A DNA stretch of 64,000 nt, from positions 1 to 64,000 of the forward strand of contig JBFWPF010000007.1 in NCBI GenBank assembly GCA_050250135.1, in the 5' to 3' direction. Each line of letters starts with the position of its first letter. Within the stretch, counting starts at the first letter, position 1. Of this stretch, positions 9,340-17,901 are shown piece by piece. The DNA comes from JBFWPF01 sp050250135 (GTDB lineage Bacteria > Chlamydiota > Chlamydiia > Chlamydiales > JAFEGQ01). The notes beneath the pieces are model-generated. The model ran no database searches and had not been told where the DNA came from. It saw only the letters and a program-made list of their open reading frames with translations. A program made the position numbers and the translations under genes.

Positions 9340-9361
9340 GCCCATTCTCCCCTTTTTTAGC

Positions 9362-10567
9362 TCACCCTTCTCTAACGACGAGCCGTTTTGTTTTCGCTGC
9401 CCTCAGCACCGCATAGGCGCTAAACAAGATCAGGCCACTGCCGATCACAAAGGTAAGCGAAACCGCCCCGTGTGCCACGAGGAGGCCGCCGAGAAGCGAG
9501 GCGGCCAGCCCCCTCACTCCAAGCATGATGTTGCTCGCGCTCGAGTAGGGGGTACTCTCCTCCTCTCCCGAGAAAAGGTCGGCAGCCAGGTGCCAACTCA
9601 GATCATCCCCTCCCCTCATCACCCCGTAGAAGAGATAGGCAATGAAGAGGGCAAAGGGCCACACCAGGGCGCCCAGCATAAAGAGAGGGACGAGCGCCGC
9701 CACCAAAAAGACGAGGGCACAGTAGTGGTAGAAATTGACCCGATTGAGCCAGTGGGCCCAGAGGCGACTCGTCGCCAAGTAGCCCACCCCCCGGCAGAGG
9801 GAGGTGGCGATCATCAGCTCCCCATAGCCGATCCAGGGGAACTGGAGGGCCGTCTCCGGAATCGCCCGCCGGGCCATCAAAAAGCCAAAACCCCCGACGA
9901 AGTAGATCCACTCAAACCGGAAGAAGTCGGGAGAGCGGCGGAAAAGGGAGAGGGCCTCCCTCCAAGGGCCTAGGAGGGCCGATCCGAGCGGCCTCTTTAC
10001 CGCCCCTCCCCTCCCCATAGGGATCCTCGAGTTGAAATAGATGCTCAATACACTGAGCGCCCCTGCGCCGAAGAAGAGCCACCGCCAGCAGGAGACCTGG
10101 ATATCGAGGAAGAGGGCGAGCAGGATAGGGAGGGCGATCTCTAGGCCGTAGGTGAGGACAAAGCCGCTCGAGAAGAGGAGGCTCCGTTGCTTGTGGGGGA
10201 CATTTTGGCGCACCAGCTGGAGCCAGGCGGGGACCGCCCCCCTTACCGACATCATGTAGAGGGCGTAGGCCCCGATGTAGAACCAGGGGTGTCCCACAAA
10301 CGGGAAGAGGAGGGCGGGGAGTTTCCCCACCGCTTCGATTCCGATGATGTTTGCCTTAAGGTGGACCCTCGGTGCCAGCGCACTCCAGTAGGAGGAGAGG
10401 AGGGCCATCGTGGGCCGTGCGGCCATCAGGAGGGTGATCTGGAGGGGGCTTGCCCCCACCTGCTTAACCAGGATCCAGACGAGCAGGCCGCAGTAGAGGG
10501 ACCAGAGGGGGCCATCGAGTAGGCGCCCTATCAGGTAGTAGGCCCGTGTAGCCCTCTCTAGTTGCAT
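9362..10567 (-). CDS. MFS-type multi-spanning membrane transporter
   Basis: A 401-residue integral membrane protein with about eleven or twelve hydrophobic helices and a basic loop (NVPHKQRSLL) after the fourth to sixth, typical of the major facilitator superfamily. The substrate cannot be told. A much longer frame exists, but its first 70 residues overlap the preceding gene and look like noise; ATG 10567, eight bases after the upstream stop, gives a normal transporter N-terminus (MQLERATRAYYLIGRLLDG). It lies between two paralogous small membrane proteins, with gaps of 7 and 22 bases, and is probably cotranscribed with them. Confidence 0.8.
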   Translation of the reverse strand: MQLERATRAYYLIGRLLDGPLWSLYCGLLVWILVKQVGASPLQITLLMAARPTMALLSSYWSALAPRVHLKANIIGIEAVGKLPALLFPFVGHPWFYIGAYALYMMSVRGAVPAWLQLVRQNVPHKQRSLLFSSGFVLTYGLEIALPILLALFLDIQVSCWRWLFFGAGALSVLSIYFNSRIPMGRGGAVKRPLGSALLGPWREALSLFRRSPDFFRFEWIYFVGGFGFLMARRAIPETALQFPWIGYGELMIATSLCRGVGYLATSRLWAHWLNRVNFYHYCALVFLVAALVPLFMLGALVWPFALFIAYLFYGVMRGGDDLSWHLAADLFSGEEESTPYSSASNIMLGVRGLAASLLGGLLVAHGAVSLTFVIGSGLILFSAYAVLRAAKTKRLVVREG

Positions 10568-10574
10568 AGGGTGA

Positions 10575-11024
10575 CTACCTAACCCAGGTAAGGAAGCGGT
10601 GGATGAAGAGGCGGGGGCCAGACAGTCCAATGTAGGCGGCGAAGAGGAGGATCCCGATATCTTGAAAGCCAAGCCGGCTCCACCTGTCCCATGCCGTTGC
10701 CAACTCGGGGTCGGTTTCCGGCTGCCAGGGCGAGGCATTCTGCACAAGGCGAAAGCCCTCGTAGGCCAACAAGCCACCCGATACCGGCCTCGCTAGCAAA
10801 TAAGGCTCAAGCTCCCGCACAACCAGCCAATAGGCACCCATGGCCCCTAGCGAAGTGAGAAACTCCCCTCGAACCCCCTCGTTAGAGGCTCGATTACCCC
10901 CCTGGATACCTCTCCAAGTCAGGCCACCCAAGAAAATGGTAGCTATCGCGATAGAAAAGGGACGGGCCTTCAGGATATCAACGGCCCCATCCCGAATAAT
11001 GAGACTGAGCGCTCCTATCGTCAT
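10575..11024 (-). CDS. unknown membrane-associated protein, paralogue B
   Basis: A 149-residue protein, first gene of the three-gene operon, with AGAGG before the ATG. It shares LLARPVSGGLLAYEGFR, NASPWQPE and the C-terminal hydrophobic segment plus HRFLTWVR with the 146-residue protein at the other end of the operon. Hydrophobic stretches lie near residues 20-40, 60-80 and 125-145. Function is unknown. The duplicated proteins flanking one transporter could be its accessory subunits, which is inference from position alone. Confidence 0.7.
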   Translation of the reverse strand: MTIGALSLIIRDGAVDILKARPFSIAIATIFLGGLTWRGIQGGNRASNEGVRGEFLTSLGAMGAYWLVVRELEPYLLARPVSGGLLAYEGFRLVQNASPWQPETDPELATAWDRWSRLGFQDIGILLFAAYIGLSGPRLFIHRFLTWVR

Positions 11025-11139
11025 GGGTAAACCTCTCTAGCGATTTCGGGTCAATGATACTCCAATTGGGGATAAATGTTAATGGTAATAAATTTTTTCC
11101 TGCTATTGTCTTGGGGCCGCAACTCGATATACTCGGGGC

Positions 11140-12936
11140 ATGCTTGATCTAGACCGTTACCCTACCGACCCGGGCGTCTACCTGATGCGCAATCAGAAGG
11201 GCGCCGTCCTCTACGTCGGGAAGGCCAACAACCTCCGCAGCCGCCTCCGTCAATACTTTTCTGGACAAGACACCCGCCCTCAGATCCCCGCCCTCTTAAA
11301 GCGGATCGAGGCGATCGAGACGATTGTGGTTGCCTCGGAGAAGGAGGCCCTCCTCCTCGAAAATACCCTGATCAAGGAGCACCAGCCCCGCTACAATGTC
11401 CTCCTCAAGGATGACAAGGGGTACATCAGTCTCAAGATCACCACCAAGCACGCCTGGCCGATGATCCAGCTCGTCCGCTACAAGGGCAAACCTAAAGCCG
11501 ACGGCCTCTACTTTGGCCCCTACACCAGCACCTACGCGGCCAAGCAGATGCTCGAGCTGCTGATCCGCCTCTTCCCCCTTCGCCGCTGCACCGATGCTGA
11601 GCTTAAGAGGCGGACAAGACCCTGCCTCCTCTACCAGATCAAGCGGTGTGTCGCCCCTTGCGTTGGCCGCTGCTCGCGCGAGGAGTACGATGCCATTGTC
11701 AAACGGACGGTCCGGTTCCTCCAGGGCAAAGATCGGGAGGTTCTTGCGGAGCTCAAGACCGAGATGGAGAGGGCCTCCGAAAAATTGGACTTTGAGCGGG
11801 CGGGCGACCTCTACAAGACGATCCAGTATATCGAGCGGTGCACCGAGGAGCAGCGGGTCGATCTGGGAGGCGCTATCGACCGGGATGTCTTGGGCCTCTA
11901 CCGGGAGGGGGACGAGGTCACCCTGAGTCAGATCCGTTTCCGCAATGGCAAATTAGTCGGTGCCCACCACAACACCTTCTCGAATGTGATCGAAGAGGAT
12001 GAGGAGCTGCTCACCTCCTTTATCCTCCAGCAGTATCGCGAGCTCGAGCCAGAATGTCAGGAGCTGCTCGTCCCCCTTCCCCTCTCCGACACCCTCAGCG
12101 AGATCCTTTCAGAGGGGCGCAAGAAGCGGTTTACCGTTCACCACCCGACGCGGGGGGACAAGAAAAAGCTCCTTGAGCTAGCCGCCAAGAACGCCGAGTC
12201 GAACTTCCATCAGGAGCGGGATCTCAAAGCGGTCCGCGAAAAAACCCTCATCGAGCTGCAGGAGGAGGCAGGCCTGGCCAACTACCCCCGCCGGATCGAG
12301 TGCTTTGACACCTCCCACCTCAGGGGCGGGCAGCCCGTTGCCACCATGGTCGCCTTTACCGATGGGGAGAAGGACTCCGCCCGCTACCGGAAGTACAAGA
12401 TCGAGACGGCCCACCAGGGAGATGACTACGCCGCCATGCGGGAGGTGCTGACCCGCCGTTTAACCCGCGGCAAAAAAGAGGATGATCTTCCCGACCTGCT
12501 GATCGTCGACGGCGGCAAAGGGCACCTCAACCTTGCCCTAGAGGTGCTCCAACAGCTCGACATCATCACCGTCGACCTTCTGGGCCTGGCTAAAGAGAAG
12601 GGGCGGCACGATAAGGGGATGAGCCTTGAGCAGCTCTTTCTCCCCGACAAAACGCTAGAGCTCTCTCCCCGCTCTCCCGTTCTGTTTCTCCTCCAGAAGA
12701 TCCGCGATGAGGCGCACAGAACGGCGATCGCCTTTCATCGGAAGCGGCGCTCCAAGGAGACCCTTAGAAACCCGCTCGACAATGTGCCAGGGATTGGGCC
12801 CAAGAAGCGGAAGGCCCTTCTCAAGCATTTTGGGAGCGCTTCCCGTGTCTTTTCTGCCACTCAAGAGGAGCTGGCCGAAGTGCCAGGGATCACGAGGCGG
12901 GATGTGGAGACTCTGCTTGCAGCTCGTCCAACGTAA
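11140..12936 (+). CDS. uvrC: excinuclease ABC subunit C
   Basis: A 598-residue nucleotide-excision-repair nuclease. The N-terminal GIY-YIG nuclease domain (GVYLMRNQKGAVLYVGKAN, residues 12-30) makes the 3' incision. A four-Cys-type segment CLLYQIKRCVAPC, a UVR motif near residues 205-240, the RNase H-like 5' nuclease domain (IECFDTSHLRGG; LLIVDGGKGHL) and a C-terminal pair of helix-hairpin-helix motifs (NVPGIGPKKRKALL; EVPGITRRDVETLL) follow in order. It acts with UvrA and UvrB on damaged DNA. It stands alone between divergent membrane-protein genes and a repeat-bearing non-coding region. Confidence 0.98.
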   Translation: MLDLDRYPTDPGVYLMRNQKGAVLYVGKANNLRSRLRQYFSGQDTRPQIPALLKRIEAIETIVVASEKEALLLENTLIKEHQPRYNVLLKDDKGYISLKITTKHAWPMIQLVRYKGKPKADGLYFGPYTSTYAAKQMLELLIRLFPLRRCTDAELKRRTRPCLLYQIKRCVAPCVGRCSREEYDAIVKRTVRFLQGKDREVLAELKTEMERASEKLDFERAGDLYKTIQYIERCTEEQRVDLGGAIDRDVLGLYREGDEVTLSQIRFRNGKLVGAHHNTFSNVIEEDEELLTSFILQQYRELEPECQELLVPLPLSDTLSEILSEGRKKRFTVHHPTRGDKKKLLELAAKNAESNFHQERDLKAVREKTLIELQEEAGLANYPRRIECFDTSHLRGGQPVATMVAFTDGEKDSARYRKYKIETAHQGDDYAAMREVLTRRLTRGKKEDDLPDLLIVDGGKGHLNLALEVLQQLDIITVDLLGLAKEKGRHDKGMSLEQLFLPDKTLELSPRSPVLFLLQKIRDEAHRTAIAFHRKRRSKETLRNPLDNVPGIGPKKRKALLKHFGSASRVFSATQEELAEVPGITRRDVETLLAARPT

Positions 12937-12941
12937 AACTC

Positions 12942-13144
12942 CATTTACTCGACTTTCGTGTCTTCAAATACTCGGATTTAGCGCTAACCATTACTCGGAT
13001 TTAGTGCGATCCGCCGTTTTATCTCATTACAATCCAGTAAGTTAAATCCGTGTGGTGAGCTATTGTCCCGAGGGCGCGGCAGGCGGTGGTTTGTCGCCAT
13101 TTACTCGAACTTCGTGTGCGCATTTACTCGACTTTTGTGTTCGC
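12942..13144. repeat. five short degenerate repeats in a gene-free stretch
   Basis: The 334 bases between uvrC and rpsN hold no gene. Five imperfect copies of a unit close to ATTTACTCGACTTCGTGT occur at 12942-12962, 12966-12985, 12989-13008, 13099-13119 and 13121-13143, all in the same orientation. Copies two and three read ACTCGGATTTAG instead. Clusters of short repeats like this are found at the ends of some insertion sequences such as the IS21 group, so this may be a scar left by an element whose body is gone. That reading is inference. Confidence 0.5.
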
Positions 13145-13270
13145 TCGAGCACCATCCCGCCTATTTTGAACAGATTACACTTTCCGTTAACGTCCAAGAT
13201 GGTGATCTCCATAGGCTAAGCCGACTCTATTGGCAGAGCAGTAACTTCTGAACAGAAACCGCGCTTTAGA

Positions 13271-13576
13271 CTACCAGCTCGATTTGGTGACGCCAGGGAT
13301 GAGCCCCATGGAGGCCATCTCCCGGAAACAGATACGGGAGAGCTTGAACTTCCGCATATAGCCCTTAGGGCGGCCCGTTAGCTGACAGCGATTCTTGAGG
13401 CGAGAAGGAGAGGTGTCACGGGGCATCTTATTGAGGGCAATCCGAGCCGACTCCCGCTCCTCACCACTCACGTGGGGATTCTTAACGGTCTCGCGAAGCC
13501 TCTTCCGCTTCTCAAAATGGCGGGCAACCATCGCCTCACGCCGCTTCTGCTTCTCTACTGCCGACTTCTTTGCCAT
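13271..13576 (-). CDS. rpsN: 30S ribosomal protein S14
   Basis: A 101-residue S14 of the long, zinc-free type: it begins MAKKSAVEKQKRRE and ends with the conserved RLKNRCQLTGRPKGYMRKF and RICFREMASMGLIPGVTKSSW tail (two adjacent segments). It lacks the CxxC...CxxC of the zinc-binding form. It binds 16S rRNA in the head of the small subunit. The start lies five bases after rpmJ, with GAGG inside the end of rpmJ. The rpmJ-rpsN pair, rather than a position inside the large ribosomal operon, is also seen in Chlamydia. Confidence 0.98.
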   Translation of the reverse strand: MAKKSAVEKQKRREAMVARHFEKRKRLRETVKNPHVSGEERESARIALNKMPRDTSPSRLKNRCQLTGRPKGYMRKFKLSRICFREMASMGLIPGVTKSSW

Positions 13577-13581
13577 CTCGA

Positions 13582-13719
13582 CTACCTCTTACGTGCCGGT
13601 CCCTTCTGCCGCTGCTTGCGGTTGGGATCCTTCTTGTTGATCACATAGACCACACCCCGTCTCCGGACAATCTTGTCCCCTTTAGAGGGGTCTGCGGTAA
13701 CTGAAGCCCGGTTCTTCAT
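13582..13719 (-). CDS. rpmJ: 50S ribosomal protein L36
   Basis: A 45-residue product translated directly from the sequence: it contains DPSKGDKIVRRRGVVYVIN and KKDPNRKQRQKGPARKR, which match chlamydial L36. It lacks the Cys/His zinc cluster of the shorter C+ form. AGGAG lies seven bases before the ATG. It is a component of the large ribosomal subunit, cotranscribed with rpsN immediately downstream. Confidence 0.96.
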   Translation of the reverse strand: MKNRASVTADPSKGDKIVRRRGVVYVINKKDPNRKQRQKGPARKR

Positions 13720-13779
13720 GGGGCGTCTCCTACATCACTTACTGGAATGGCGGGACTATAGGGGATAGGGCCTTTCTGA

Positions 13780-14679
13780 TCAACCCCCTTTGTTCAACAA
13801 TTGGGTTAACAGGGCCTGGAGGTACCCCTCGGGGTCGGTCGGCCCGTGGCGGAGGAGCTCCCGATCCTCCAGGAGATAGCGGGAGAGCTGCTTGAGTTTG
13901 TTAAGCTGCGTTTTGAGGGGGGCCTCTTGAAGGTTCTGGTGGTAGGTGGTCAGGAAGCGGGCATAGTCCCGGCCGATGGGGTCGCGGGCCTCCCGGAAGA
14001 TCCAGGGGTTAGCGACCGCCCCCCTCCCGATCATCACCCCGTCACACCCGGTCTCCTCGACCATCCTAAAAATATCTTTAGGGGCCTTAACGTCGCCCGA
14101 GCCGATAACGGGAATTTTGAGCCGTACCTTGGCCCGGGCGATCAGGGACCAGTCAGCGGGGGGCCCATACCCCTCCCGTTTGGTCCGGGGGTGGAGGGTG
14201 AGGTGGGAGGCGCCGCTCTCCTCGGCCGCGGCCAGGATCTCATCGAAGAGGGAGGTGTCGTCGTAGCCCGAGCGGATCTTGATTGTAAAGGGGACCCGAA
14301 TCGTCTGTCTCATGGCAGTGGCGATCGTGCAGAGCTGGCGGGGATCTTTGAGGAGGGTGGAGCCCGCTCCCCTGCCGGTCACGGTGTTGGAGGGGCAGCC
14401 GCAGTTAAGCTCTATCCGGGGGGCCCCTCTCCGCTCGAGCTCGGCGGCCATCTCGGCCATCAGGAGGGGATCGCTCCCCATCACCTGGGCGGCGAGGGGG
14501 ATGGGGGCGGTCTCGAGGGGGTCGTAGACCCGGGCGAGGCTCTTGATATGGGCACTCTTGGGGACCCGGATAAACTCGGTGGTCGCCTCATCAAAGCCCC
14601 CAATTTGGGCAATGGCTTTGCGGAAAGGGCGGTCCCCAAGGCCTTCCATGGGAGCAAGGTAATACTTGATTTGCTTCAT
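13780..14679 (-). CDS. dus: tRNA-dihydrouridine synthase
   Basis: A 299-residue FMN-dependent enzyme that reduces uridines in tRNA to dihydrouridine. The barrel starts with YYLAPMEGLGDRPFR; the catalytic Cys is in ELNCGCPSNTVTGRGAGS; IPVIGSGDV and GVMIGRGAVANPWIF mark the phosphate-binding end. ATG 14679 is chosen because it overlaps the stop of the upstream gene as ATGA, giving translational coupling; a 12-residue upstream extension would run into that gene. The subfamily (DusB or another) is not settled. Confidence 0.93.
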   Translation of the reverse strand: MKQIKYYLAPMEGLGDRPFRKAIAQIGGFDEATTEFIRVPKSAHIKSLARVYDPLETAPIPLAAQVMGSDPLLMAEMAAELERRGAPRIELNCGCPSNTVTGRGAGSTLLKDPRQLCTIATAMRQTIRVPFTIKIRSGYDDTSLFDEILAAAEESGASHLTLHPRTKREGYGPPADWSLIARAKVRLKIPVIGSGDVKAPKDIFRMVEETGCDGVMIGRGAVANPWIFREARDPIGRDYARFLTTYHQNLQEAPLKTQLNKLKQLSRYLLEDRELLRHGPTDPEGYLQALLTQLLNKGG

Positions 14680-15377
14680 CGGACTAAAAGAGCATCGCCT
14701 ACCGGTTTTTCCCAAGAGAAAAGGGTGCAGGGTTGATTGACCACCTGGCCACGAATGACCAGCGTTGAGGAACTCCCCCCATCCAGGTTAAGGGCATTCC
14801 GACAACCAAGGTCGAGGAGGAGGAGGGTGAGCTCCTTCAAGGTGAGCCCCTCGCTGAAGCCGGGCTGACTCCCGTCGACCACTAGCAGAAGGCGGGTCCC
14901 ATCCCAAAGCTCCCCGATCGCCGTCCTGGCATGGCGCCCCGAAATGAAGGTAGGATTGGTGATCGCCTCACCGGTATAATCCCAAATAGGCTGCCCCTCC
15001 CGAATGAGTAGGGGAGTGCCCTGGAGGACATTGGGATAGAGGGACCAGATCTCAGTGGGCAGACCAGGGGCAAAGTGGATCCTCTCACCCTCCCAGCCGA
15101 CAGCTCCCCTGGGCAAATGGGGAAGGGCGATCCACTCCCCTTCCCGCTTCAAGCCACCTGCCGGGCTCCCGTCCTCCTTGAAGAAGCCCCCGTTAACCCC
15201 AGCGAGAGCCTCTGCCGCCAGAGCTGAAACCGGCGCCCTCCCTTCGGCCACCGCTATCGAGAGCCGCTCCCCCCCTTCCAGCAGCAGAAGGTGGACCGAC
15301 TGGGGCCCTTCGAGGGTGAAGTGGGCGTACTGAAACGCACTAAGGGGGAGGGAAAAAAGAATGAGAAAGCGGAACAT
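14676..15377 (-). CDS. exported phosphodiester glycosidase-family (NAGPA-like) protein
   Basis: A 233-residue protein with an N-terminal signal peptide (hydrophobic residues 3-14, then SAFQ). It carries the landmarks of the NAGPA/DUF2233 fold: AGVNGGFF near residue 60, a HARTAIG segment, then LLLLDLGCRNALNLDGGSSS near residues 190-205. Family members in the periplasm or cell envelope are thought to cleave or bind phosphodiester-linked sugars, including peptidoglycan or teichoic-acid-type links; the substrate here is unknown. It follows cysS with no gap and overlaps dus by four bases, so all three are one transcript. Confidence 0.85.
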   Translation of the reverse strand: MFRFLILFSLPLSAFQYAHFTLEGPQSVHLLLLEGGERLSIAVAEGRAPVSALAAEALAGVNGGFFKEDGSPAGGLKREGEWIALPHLPRGAVGWEGERIHFAPGLPTEIWSLYPNVLQGTPLLIREGQPIWDYTGEAITNPTFISGRHARTAIGELWDGTRLLLVVDGSQPGFSEGLTLKELTLLLLDLGCRNALNLDGGSSSTLVIRGQVVNQPCTLFSWEKPVGDALLVR

Positions 15378-16781
15378 CTAAGCGGAATGTTTTTTTAGGC
15401 GGGGCCCCTTCGGCGTGTCTTCGACCAGGTAGCCCTGGGCGAGGATTTTATCACGAAGGGTGTCGGCCAGCGAGAAGTTTTTGGCCTTGCGGGCGGCCTC
15501 CCGCTCGTGAGCCATCTCCTGGAGCTCCTTAGGGGCCTCCTCCTCTTCCATGGGGATCACGTCGAGGAACCGGTTGATCTCCTGAAGGGCACTTAGGGCC
15601 GCCTGGGCCTCCTTCCGGCTGACCGTGCCGGCGTCGAGGAGGGCGTTGGCCTCGCGGACAAAGTCGAATAGGACCGCCATAGCCGCTGAGACGTTGAGGT
15701 CCTCGGCGAGGGCGGCCTTGAAGTTCTCTACCATTTTGGCCGCGTCGAGCCCTGCTCCCCCATCCCCTTCGGTCTCCCGCAGGCGGCGGGCGAAGGCGCT
15801 GAGCCGCTCGAGGGCGTGACGGGCCCCCATCATCCCCTCAAAGGTAAAGTTGAGCTGCATCCGGTAGTGGGAGTTGAGGAGGAGGTAGCGGACTTCGGCG
15901 CCGGTATACCCTTTCTCTAGGAGCTGCCGGAGGGTGTAGAAGTTGCCAAGGCTCTTCGACATCTTCTTCCCTTCGACGATCAGGTGCTCGGAGTGGGCCC
16001 AGTGGTTGACAAAGGTCTTGCCGGTGCACCCCTCCGACTGGGCGATCTCATTTTCGTGGTGGGGGAAGAGGTTGTCGATCCCGCCGCAGTGGAGGTCGAC
16101 GGTGTCGCCCAAAAGCTCAAGAGCCATGGTGGAGCACTCCATATGCCACCCTGGCCGCCCTTTGCCAAAGGGGCTCTCCCAAAAGATCTCCCCATCCCGC
16201 TTGGGGTCGTAGGCCTTCCAGAGGACAAAGTCGGAGACACTCTCCCGTTCATACTCGTCGTGGGCGACCCGCTCTGAGGCCCCGGCTTGGAGCTGGTCGA
16301 GATCGAGGTGGGAGAGGGCGCCATACGCGGGGAAGCTCTCGACGGAAAAGTAGACGCTCCCATCGGGCTCCTGATAAGCATATCCCCTCTCGATCAGCTG
16401 CTGGATCCGCTCACACATCTTGGGAATGTAATCGGTCGCTTTCGGGTAGTGGTGGGCCGGCTGGATCCGGAGCGTTTTGAGATCTTCGAAGAAGGCGTCG
16501 ATGAAGGGCTGGGTAAATTCACCGAGCCCTTTCTTTTCGGCGATAGCCCCTTTGATCGTCTTGTCGTCGACGTCGGTGAGGTTCATCACTTGGGTCACCT
16601 TGTAGCCAAGCCACTCGAGGGTGCGTCTCAGAAGGTCCTCGAAGACATAGGTGCGGAAGTTGCCGATGTGGGCGTAGGAGTAGACGGTGGGGCCGCAGGT
16701 GTAGAGGGTGAGGCTCTTTTTGCCGAGGCGGCCGATCGCCTCCGCCTGCCGGGTCTTCGAGTTGTAGAGGGTTAGGTCCAT
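15378..16781 (-). CDS. cysS: cysteinyl-tRNA synthetase
   Basis: A 467-residue class I aminoacyl-tRNA synthetase. Visible are the first zinc Cys and HIGH equivalent (TLYTCGPTVYSYAHIGNFR), the NLTDVDDKT segment, zinc ligands in WHMECST and HCGGIDNLFPHHENE, and the KMSKS loop (KKMSKSLGNF). The C-terminal helical anticodon region ends in Lys-rich sequence. It charges tRNA-Cys, whose gene is also in this window at 47249. It heads the cysS-glycosidase-dus transcript and is divergent from the outer-membrane protein gene. Confidence 0.98.
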   Translation of the reverse strand: MDLTLYNSKTRQAEAIGRLGKKSLTLYTCGPTVYSYAHIGNFRTYVFEDLLRRTLEWLGYKVTQVMNLTDVDDKTIKGAIAEKKGLGEFTQPFIDAFFEDLKTLRIQPAHHYPKATDYIPKMCERIQQLIERGYAYQEPDGSVYFSVESFPAYGALSHLDLDQLQAGASERVAHDEYERESVSDFVLWKAYDPKRDGEIFWESPFGKGRPGWHMECSTMALELLGDTVDLHCGGIDNLFPHHENEIAQSEGCTGKTFVNHWAHSEHLIVEGKKMSKSLGNFYTLRQLLEKGYTGAEVRYLLLNSHYRMQLNFTFEGMMGARHALERLSAFARRLRETEGDGGAGLDAAKMVENFKAALAEDLNVSAAMAVLFDFVREANALLDAGTVSRKEAQAALSALQEINRFLDVIPMEEEEAPKELQEMAHEREAARKAKNFSLADTLRDKILAQGYLVEDTPKGPRLKKHSA

Positions 16782-16848
16782 AAGCGGGATCCTAGCAAGT
16801 TGAAAAAAAAGGGGCTAGGTCCTAAGTTTGTTTTTTGGAGGTGGGACG

Positions 16849-17901
16849 ATGAAACGGGCACTATTGATCGGGCTGGTAGCGGTGTGTGGGACCCTTTTTG
16901 GGGAGGGGCGGTGTGTCGAGTATGGGGGAGAGTTTCTAGCTCTGCGACCGACGACCTGTGACTTCCCCTACGTGATCCGCGATCCAAGGACCCTCGTAGC
17001 ATCCGGAGTTTTAGAGGAGCTGCCACAAGGGGCTGCCATCTCAATCGATCCCGAGTATGCGATCGGCTTCCGCCTCTACACAACGACCCTCTTCTGTTGG
17101 GGTACCGCCGATATCCGAGTTGACTACGCCCATCTCTACACCAGCCAAAATGGGCGGGTTGAACTAGTAGACGAGGGCTCTCTCTGGCCGGTCCCAAGCC
17201 CTCCTGCTACTGACCCGGCACCGGTCACGGTTAGTGCCGTACCAACCGATCCACTCCCTCTGTTTAGGGCGAATGCGCAGCGAGTCTGGGATGCAGGCAA
17301 TGTAGAACTCGGCAGAAGGGGCTGCAAGTGCAATGCCCAGTGGCGCCTGTTTGGAGGGATTCATATTGTATCGCTCCAGGATCGGTTCGTCCTTCGAGAC
17401 GAAGGGAAGTTGGCTGTCGTTCCAGGACTCCCCATCAGGCGAATACTGCGATTCGAAGATCTTTCTCTGTTGGCTAGATCGTGGGGCGCCGGGCCCAGGC
17501 TAGGGGGAGAATTCACCCAAACCCTCTGCTGGGGAATTGGCGTGACGGGAAAGGTAGGGGTAGGCCTGCTGGCAGGCGAGCGGGAAGATACTTCCCTAGA
17601 CTCCCTTCAGTTTACCTTCTTTCAAACGGGCTTCCCCCCCTCCTTTGAGACATTCCAAGACCTCAATGTGAAGGGGGGAAAGCGGGCCCACCTCTTCCCC
17701 GAGATCGACGCGCGGCTTGGGCTCACCTATAGCTTGTGTCTGTGCGGCGCCAAGCTGACCGCTGAAGCGGGGTATGAGTTTACTAGCTATATCAATGCCC
17801 TCGCCCGCCGTTCGTTCAATGACCAGCGGGCCACCTTGCAGACCGACTGCTACAGCTTCAACCTAAATGGATTCTACGCGGGTCTTAAGCTTCAGATCTG
17901 A
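16849..17901 (+). CDS. outer-membrane beta-barrel protein (MOMP-like / Lpg1974 type)
   Basis: A 350-residue exported protein with a signal peptide (MKRALLIGLVAVCGTLFGEG). ATG 16849 has GGAGG eight bases upstream. The mature part begins with GGEFLALRPT and is rich in Cys (CVEY, TTCDF, GCKCNAQW, LCLCGAK). It alternates short amphipathic strands such as EYAIGFRLYTTT and ends in GFYAGLKLQI, typical of a porin's last strand. This matches MOMP-like porins of environmental Chlamydiae and the Legionella Lpg1974 family. The many Cys suggest disulphide cross-linking of the envelope, as for chlamydial MOMP. The exact family assignment is inferred from pattern only. Confidence 0.75.
   Translation: MKRALLIGLVAVCGTLFGEGRCVEYGGEFLALRPTTCDFPYVIRDPRTLVASGVLEELPQGAAISIDPEYAIGFRLYTTTLFCWGTADIRVDYAHLYTSQNGRVELVDEGSLWPVPSPPATDPAPVTVSAVPTDPLPLFRANAQRVWDAGNVELGRRGCKCNAQWRLFGGIHIVSLQDRFVLRDEGKLAVVPGLPIRRILRFEDLSLLARSWGAGPRLGGEFTQTLCWGIGVTGKVGVGLLAGEREDTSLDSLQFTFFQTGFPPSFETFQDLNVKGGKRAHLFPEIDARLGLTYSLCLCGAKLTAEAGYEFTSYINALARRSFNDQRATLQTDCYSFNLNGFYAGLKLQI

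Noticed and set aside
9338..9973. A 211-codon plus-strand frame opposite the MFS-type gene
   Set aside because: Highly charged, Pro/Gly-rich translation typical of the complement of a GC-rich membrane-protein gene; no supporting start signal.
10568..10777. A 70-residue N-terminal extension of the MFS-type protein
   Set aside because: It overlaps the upstream paralogue B gene, is Pro/Ser-rich and unlike any transporter; ATG 10567 gives the proper start.
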